Below are positions 60,021-64,000 of a DNA stretch of 64,000 nucleotides, piece by piece; the first letter of the stretch is position 1, and the number at the start of each line of letters is the position of its first letter. The notes beneath the pieces were generated by a model that searched no databases, was not told the DNA's origin, and saw only the letters and a program-made list of their open reading frames with translations. This stretch comes from Cafeteria roenbergensis (Eukaryota; Sar; Bigyra; Bicosoecida; Cafeteriaceae). The stretch spans positions 186,001-250,000 of the forward strand of contig VLTN01000039.1 in NCBI GenBank assembly GCA_008330645.1. Reading direction: 5' to 3'. The position numbers were made by a program, and so were the translations under genes.

Positions 60021-61511
60021 ATGCAGCTTCCCGTTTGCCCGGCGCCGCCCTCGGCGCCAACCGGCCCCGCGGCACCCCTGGCCGAGCTCGGCGCCGCGGT
60101 CCAGGCCTTCACGCGGCGCGTGGAGGCGGCATGCGCGGAGAAGGAGCTCGTTTTGCGCGATCACGCCGTGAAGCTGGGGACAGACGGGTGGCAGGAGCGT
60201 GCGGCGCGAGTTGCAACCTGGGCAGCTGGGCGCTCCTGGGGAGCGGGCACCCCCCGGCTGCAGGTCGTGGAGGGGGGGCTCACGAACGCGCTGTTCCGCT
60301 TCTTTCGGCCGGCGGGAAGCCCCGAGGACGGCCCCGAGTCGGTGCTGGTGCGAGTGTTTGGCGACCAGACCGACAGAATCGTGGACCGCCGCCGCGACGC
60401 CGCGGTGTTTCGGCTGCTCTCCGAGCGCGGCATCGGGCCACGCTTCTACGGTTCGTGCGCAGACGGCCGCGCGGAGGGCTACGTCGAGAACAGCCGGCCG
60501 CTTCGCCCGTCGGAAATGGGCAAGCCTGCCATTGCGCCGCTCATCGCGTCCGCTGTGGCCTGCCTGCACCGCACCGTCGTCCCCGGCGCCACGGGCCCAG
60601 AGGTGGCCGAGCTTTGGTCGTCCCTGGAGCACTGGATGCGCGAGGTCGAGGCTGTGGCGGCGGAGGGCACGCTCCTCGCCGAGTCGGTCGCCAAGCTCGC
60701 CCGCCCTACCGGGGGCGCGCCTGACGCCGTGGCGGCGCCCTCCGGCGCGTCCCACCTGCGCGGGGAGATCTCGTGGCTCAAGGAGCGCCTCACCACGCCC
60801 TCGCCCCCCTCCACGGCGCGCGCGGCGGACCCCCCCTCGGTGGCGAAGGCACGGCTCGCGGCGCAGGCGTTTGCCAACGAGACCGTGCTCTGCCACAACG
60901 ACCTCCTCAGCGGAAACCTCCTCCTGGTCAGCGACTCCAAGCGGCCCGCAGGGTGCGAGCCGTCCGTGGCCGCCAGCGCGGCCGCCTCCGCCAACGGCCC
61001 CGGCGACGCCGAGGCAGCTCGAGCAGAGGGAGGCGCAAGCCCGCCTGGCTCCAAAGCGCCCCCGCAGGCCGCAACGCCGGGCCCCGGCGCCCGAGTGCAG
61101 CTGCTCGACTTCGAGTACGCGGCCCCCAACGCGCGGGCCTTCGAGTGGGCGAACCACTTTTGCGAGCGCGCCGGCTTCGACTTCGACCTGGAGGCGGGCT
61201 ACCCGCGGGCGCTGTCGGACAAGCTGCCCTTCCTCGAGCGGTACGTCATGGAGACGCGCCCAGCCTTGCTCGGCGACGCTGCCTCCTGCGACGCCGCCCG
61301 ACGTGCCTTCTTCGAGGAGCTCGGAGCGCAGACGGACCGGTTCGCCCTCGCAAGCCACTGCTTTTGGGGCCTCTGGGCGGTGGTCCAGGCGCGGTGGTCG
61401 CCCATCGAGTTCGACTTTGAGCTCTACGCCCGCATGCGCTGGAACAAGGGCTTCCTCGTGCACAAGGCCGCCTTCTTCCCCCCGGCCGCGCCAGGCGAGG
61501 AGGCCGTCTGA
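60021..61511 (+). CDS. ETNK1: Ethanolamine kinase
   Basis: Single exon, 496 residues from the ATG at 60021 (MQLPVCPAPPS); in-frame upstream codons lack ATG support. The enzyme phosphorylates ethanolamine with ATP, the first step of the CDP-ethanolamine (Kennedy) route to phosphatidylethanolamine. Visible motifs: VVEGGLTNALFRFF (nucleotide loop), VLVRVFGDQTDRIVDRRRD (family VRIYGNKTELLVDRD), the Brenner motif VLCHNDLLSGNLLL with catalytic Asp, and VQLLDFEYAAPNARAFEWANHFCE with the metal-binding Asp. FALASHCFWGLWAVVQARWS and IEFDFELYARMRWNKGF match ethanolamine rather than choline kinases. Low-complexity inserts sit before HLRGEISWLKERL and between the Brenner and DFEY motifs, making it longer than the human enzyme. 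Dual activity on choline cannot be excluded. Confidence 0.93.
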   Translation: MQLPVCPAPPSAPTGPAAPLAELGAAVQAFTRRVEAACAEKELVLRDHAVKLGTDGWQERAARVATWAAGRSWGAGTPRLQVVEGGLTNALFRFFRPAGSPEDGPESVLVRVFGDQTDRIVDRRRDAAVFRLLSERGIGPRFYGSCADGRAEGYVENSRPLRPSEMGKPAIAPLIASAVACLHRTVVPGATGPEVAELWSSLEHWMREVEAVAAEGTLLAESVAKLARPTGGAPDAVAAPSGASHLRGEISWLKERLTTPSPPSTARAADPPSVAKARLAAQAFANETVLCHNDLLSGNLLLVSDSKRPAGCEPSVAASAAASANGPGDAEAARAEGGASPPGSKAPPQAATPGPGARVQLLDFEYAAPNARAFEWANHFCERAGFDFDLEAGYPRALSDKLPFLERYVMETRPALLGDAASCDAARRAFFEELGAQTDRFALASHCFWGLWAVVQARWSPIEFDFELYARMRWNKGFLVHKAAFFPPAAPGEEAV

Positions 61512-62019
61512 GGCAGCGGTGCTGCCGGCCTGGTGCGGCCTGCGCGAGCTCGCCGCGCAGCCACCGCTGGGTGTCCGGCGGGCACGTTGGCCCGCCCCGG
61601 CGCGCACCGCTGCCGCGCATGCGTGCTCTGCCGCCCTCCGCCGCCGCCTCCTCCGCCCCCTGCGTCAGCGCCACCAGCGACCCTCAATTCGCAACAATTG
61701 GCAGGGGCCGGAGCTGTGGCCGTGGCTCGCGATCCCCAAGCCCACACGCGCGGCAGCGCGGACAGAGCGGGACACAAGCTGTAGCACAGCGACACAGACG
61801 CACGCTCGCTCGCGCACAACGCTCGCGCCCCAGCAGGCACAGACGCGGGCGGCGCCCGTCGGAAGGAGCCAAGCTCGCCCACCCGTCGCCCCCGCGCCTT
61901 CGCATTTGCATTTGCATTTGCATTCGCATTCGCATTTGCATTCGCCTTCGCCTTCGCCGTCGCCTTCGCATTCGCACTCGCGTTCGAATTCGCACTCGTC
62001 CCTCGCTCCGCCGCCGGCC
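61512..62019. other. Convergent intergenic region with GCATTT hexamer array
   Basis: The gap lies between two 3' ends. A hexamer array (GCATTT, GCATTC, GCCTTC, GCACTC variants) at about 61903-61998 runs almost to the PARP-like stop. Array ends are more diverged than its start. No gene was recognised. Confidence 0.75.
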
Positions 62020-63724
62020 TCAGCGCGCGGCGAGCAACTGCGCAGCGGTCACGGCGGCCGCCACCGCCAGCGTCGCTAGCACGCACCCGCCCGACACAAT
62101 CGGCGCGGGGGCTGCAGGGCGGGCCCTGGCCGCCTCGCGCGTGGCGCCGGCATCGGCTCGGCCACCGGCGCCGGCATCGGCTCGGCCACCGGCGCCAGCA
62201 AACACGAGCAGGTGCGTCACCAGCAGCAGCGAGGGGTCCCGCACCAGCGTGGCGGCGGACGGCTCGCCCCCCGGCCCCGGTGAGCTCAGCTCCACGACCC
62301 GCCCCCGGTCGTCCGCTGCGGCCACTCGCACGGCTAGCACGCAGCGACAGGACACCGGGCGGGTGCCCCCCGGCAGGGCCGGTCCGAAGCCTACGCGCCG
62401 CGCGAGGGGCAGGCACGCGGGAACCACGCACGCAGAGGCACGAGCGCCGCCAGCCCCTGCCGGGTCGGAGGCATACGAGAGGGCCAGCTCCGGCCGGTGC
62501 GCCACGTACACGCCGTCGCCGTGCGCTGCCCCCGTCCGCATGTGCCGGCTCCCGCTGAGCACCCGCAGGCCGCCGCACACCACGCTGTGCAGGCACTCCG
62601 CCCCCGTGCCGTGCCAGCGGCGGACGGCGGCCGGCGCGGTCGCCCCGTGCCGTGCGCCCCACAGCAGCTCCGCCGGCCCGCGCACGCGGAACGCCATCGC
62701 GGGCCGCGGCGCGCACCCATCGGGCAGGGCGCCCTCTTCCTCCAGGCGGGGCCCGTCGACGTCCACGGGCTCCATCGCCGGGAGGTGGGGGTCTGCCAGC
62801 CACGCAAGCAGCCGCAGCGCGTCCATGCCCGGCGCGCTGGCGGGGACCCCGCCCTCCGCAGCCCACCGGCCCGCCCACCCAGAGGCCTCCAGCAGAGCCG
62901 CCCGAGCGCGAACCCAGTCCACCCGGCCGTCCGGCCCGCCGTCGTCGGCGCCAACGAGCCCTCCCTCGGCCGCGCTCAGCAGCGGCGCCGCTCGGGCCCC
63001 GGCGACGGCGCCCGGCCCCCCGCTGCCCGCCGCACGGGTGAGCGCCCTGTTCCCAAACAGGCGCGGCATCGGCGCGCACAGGGCGCGAAACCGCTCGTGG
63101 GACATGGCCGCGGCCAGAAGCGCCAGCCGCGCGCACAGCGACGCCGGCCACCAGGAGGGGGCGCCGCCCGGGGGTGCGGTCACGCGCGACAGGGAGGCGC
63201 CAGCCAGCACAGCCGTGCTTGCGTCCCCGGGAGGCCACACCGACGCGGCGTTGGCGCGAACAGCGACGACGCAGGCCGCGACGCTTGCCGGAAGCGACTT
63301 GGGCGGCTGCGACTCCAGAGCGCGCTGCGCGAAGCCCGCTGCTTCCAGGGACGAGCGCGCGACCGGCGGGCACGGATCCGCCGCCTCGGACGGCCGGCAG
63401 CTGGCCCTGGCACCAGGAGCGAGAGTGAGCGTCAGGAGTGCTGGCCACTCGAACTCGAACCCGCCGTGGCGAATGTCAACCTCCAGGCGACATTCCCCCG
63501 GCGCACATCCCACCGGCGGCAGCAACCTCACCGATTGGAGCCACTGCGGCGGCGGCAAGGGGAAGACTCACGCGCTGGAGCAGGGGGCAAGGGTTGCCGT
63601 CCGCGCCGCGCGGCATAACCTGCTCAACCTGCGCGGCCCCCGCGCTCACGCAAGGCCTGGACCGCTGCGGCGTGCCGCCGAGCACAAAGGCCACCTCGCG
63701 CCCGATGCTGCCGGCAGCCTCCAT
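62020..63724 (-). CDS. PARP16: PARP16-like tail-anchored mono-ADP-ribosyltransferase
   Basis: Proposed exons 63724-63572 and 63543-62020 on the minus strand give 558 residues; the main frame has no early ATG, so an upstream exon is required, but the junction is unsure (a 28-nt intron, or a 91-nt one at 63441-63531). PARP16 is an ER tail-anchored enzyme that mono-ADP-ribosylates unfolded-protein-response sensors in animals. The catalytic part shows RRWHGTGAECLHSVVCGGL (NAD-binding His; human FHGSRLENFHSIIHNGL), HGDGVYVAHRPELALSYA (conserved Tyr; human GEGTYLTSDLSLALIYS), CRCVLAVRVA and LLLVTHLLVFAGAG (human LRVKYLLVYS). An alpha-helical N-terminal domain precedes it (VDWVRARAALLEASGWAG, MDALRLLAWLADPHLP). 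A C-terminal hydrophobic helix of about 20 residues (CVLATLAVAAAVTAAQLLAA) fits a tail anchor. The far N-terminus is not recognised. Confidence 0.8.
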
Positions 63725-63872
63725 CGGGCCCCGTCGCCCCCGTCCCTCGCCCGCGCCCCGGCCGGCGGGCGCCCGCCGCGTCGAGTGGCGGCCGGGCGGC
63801 AGAGCACTGCAGGCGGCGAACCCTCAAAGACGGGCGAGAGTTCCACTCTCTATTTGGAATCCGCTGGTGGAC
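63725..63872. promoter_or_regulatory. Short head-to-head promoter, PARP16-like / FKBP
   Basis: The 148 bp separate two divergent ATGs. A short AT-richer island (CTCTATTTGGAATCC) lies at 63848-63862, just upstream of the FKBP start. Confidence 0.45.
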
Positions 63873-64000
63873 ATGGCCGACGCCGAAGCTGCTCCCGCCC
63901 CTGCGGCCGCGATCGAGACCCGCGAAGGCTACCGCAACCTCACAGAGGACGGCGGCGTCCAGCTCAAGACCATCTCCGAGGGCTCGGGCGCGCAGCCCAA
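63873..64000 (+). CDS. FKBP-type peptidyl-prolyl isomerase, 3' partial
   Basis: The ATG at 63873 opens a frame running off the window end: about 42 residues. After an Ala/Pro-rich start (MADAEAAPAPAAAIETREGY) comes NLTEDGGVQLKTISEGSGAQP, which matches the entry of FKBP domains (LTGDGGVLKKVIREGEG then P), as in FKBP12-like modules and multi-domain FKBP52-type proteins. These catalyse cis-trans isomerisation of prolyl bonds and bind FK506. The absence of a signal peptide suggests a cytosolic protein. The active site and any tetratricopeptide repeats lie beyond the window, so the subtype cannot be told. Confidence 0.75.
   Translation, partial: MADAEAAPAPAAAIETREGYRNLTEDGGVQLKTISEGSGAQP

Noticed and set aside
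1-64000. tRNA genes, rRNA, transposons, retroelements, virus-derived elements, telomeric repeats
   Set aside because: No T-loop consensus with a foldable cloverleaf, no transposase, reverse transcriptase, integrase or capsid motifs, no terminal repeats and no composition change were seen by eye.

Overview
The window is a compact, very GC-rich stretch of nuclear DNA from a unicellular eukaryote. The evidence for a eukaryote is spliceosomal introns (mostly about 100-320 bp, a few longer; nearly all with GTGAG donors and a pyrimidine tract before CAG), mitochondrial presequences, splicing factors, a chromatin assembly subunit, a proteasome lid subunit and secretory-pathway proteins. No plastid, ribosomal RNA, tRNA, virus-like or transposon genes were seen. 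The lineage cannot be fixed from sequence alone. A high-GC flagellated protist (for example a heterotrophic stramenopile) is compatible, but that is inference.

I support 22 protein genes, the first and last cut by the window edges. In order: membralin (partial, +), GPKOW/Spp2 (-), a 2,965-residue IQ-repeat scaffold (+), pyruvate dehydrogenase E2 (-), an AGTRAP-like membrane protein (+), a TBCE-like tubulin cofactor without CAP-Gly (-), an F-BAR protein (+), a tubby protein (-), a VPS26-like arrestin (+), SDHA (-), an ACR3 arsenite transporter (+), a Sec14/CRAL-TRIO protein (+), CAF-1 p60 (+), SF3B2 (-), a RhaT-like sugar transporter (+), a RAD5/HLTF helicase (+), an unrecognised secreted membrane glycoprotein (-), SEM1/DSS1 (+), a receiver/NDR/IQ/SAM/ankyrin fusion (-), ethanolamine kinase (+), a PARP16-like enzyme (-) and an FKBP prolyl isomerase (partial, +).

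Introns were placed by hand, from splice consensus plus reading phase plus family homology at the junction. Several restored N-termini become convincing only after splicing: mitochondrial presequences of E2 and SDHA, the UBA-like start of RAD5, the first WD repeats of CAF-1 p60, and the ends of tubby. High GC removes stop codons, so several introns stay open in frame and long antisense ORFs are everywhere; those antisense ORFs are omitted.

The layout is striking. Gene orientation alternates at 18 of 21 junctions, giving nine head-to-head pairs, several separated by only 115-270 bp. Bidirectional promoters are therefore likely the rule here. The genes do not form a pathway. The most unusual content is the multidomain fusion at 52553-59394, whose receiver and hydrolase-fold domains both lack catalytic residues; the giant tandem-repeat scaffold at 3982-13301; an array of Asf1-binding-like motifs in CAF-1 p60; and a candidate 28-nt intron in the PARP16-like gene.
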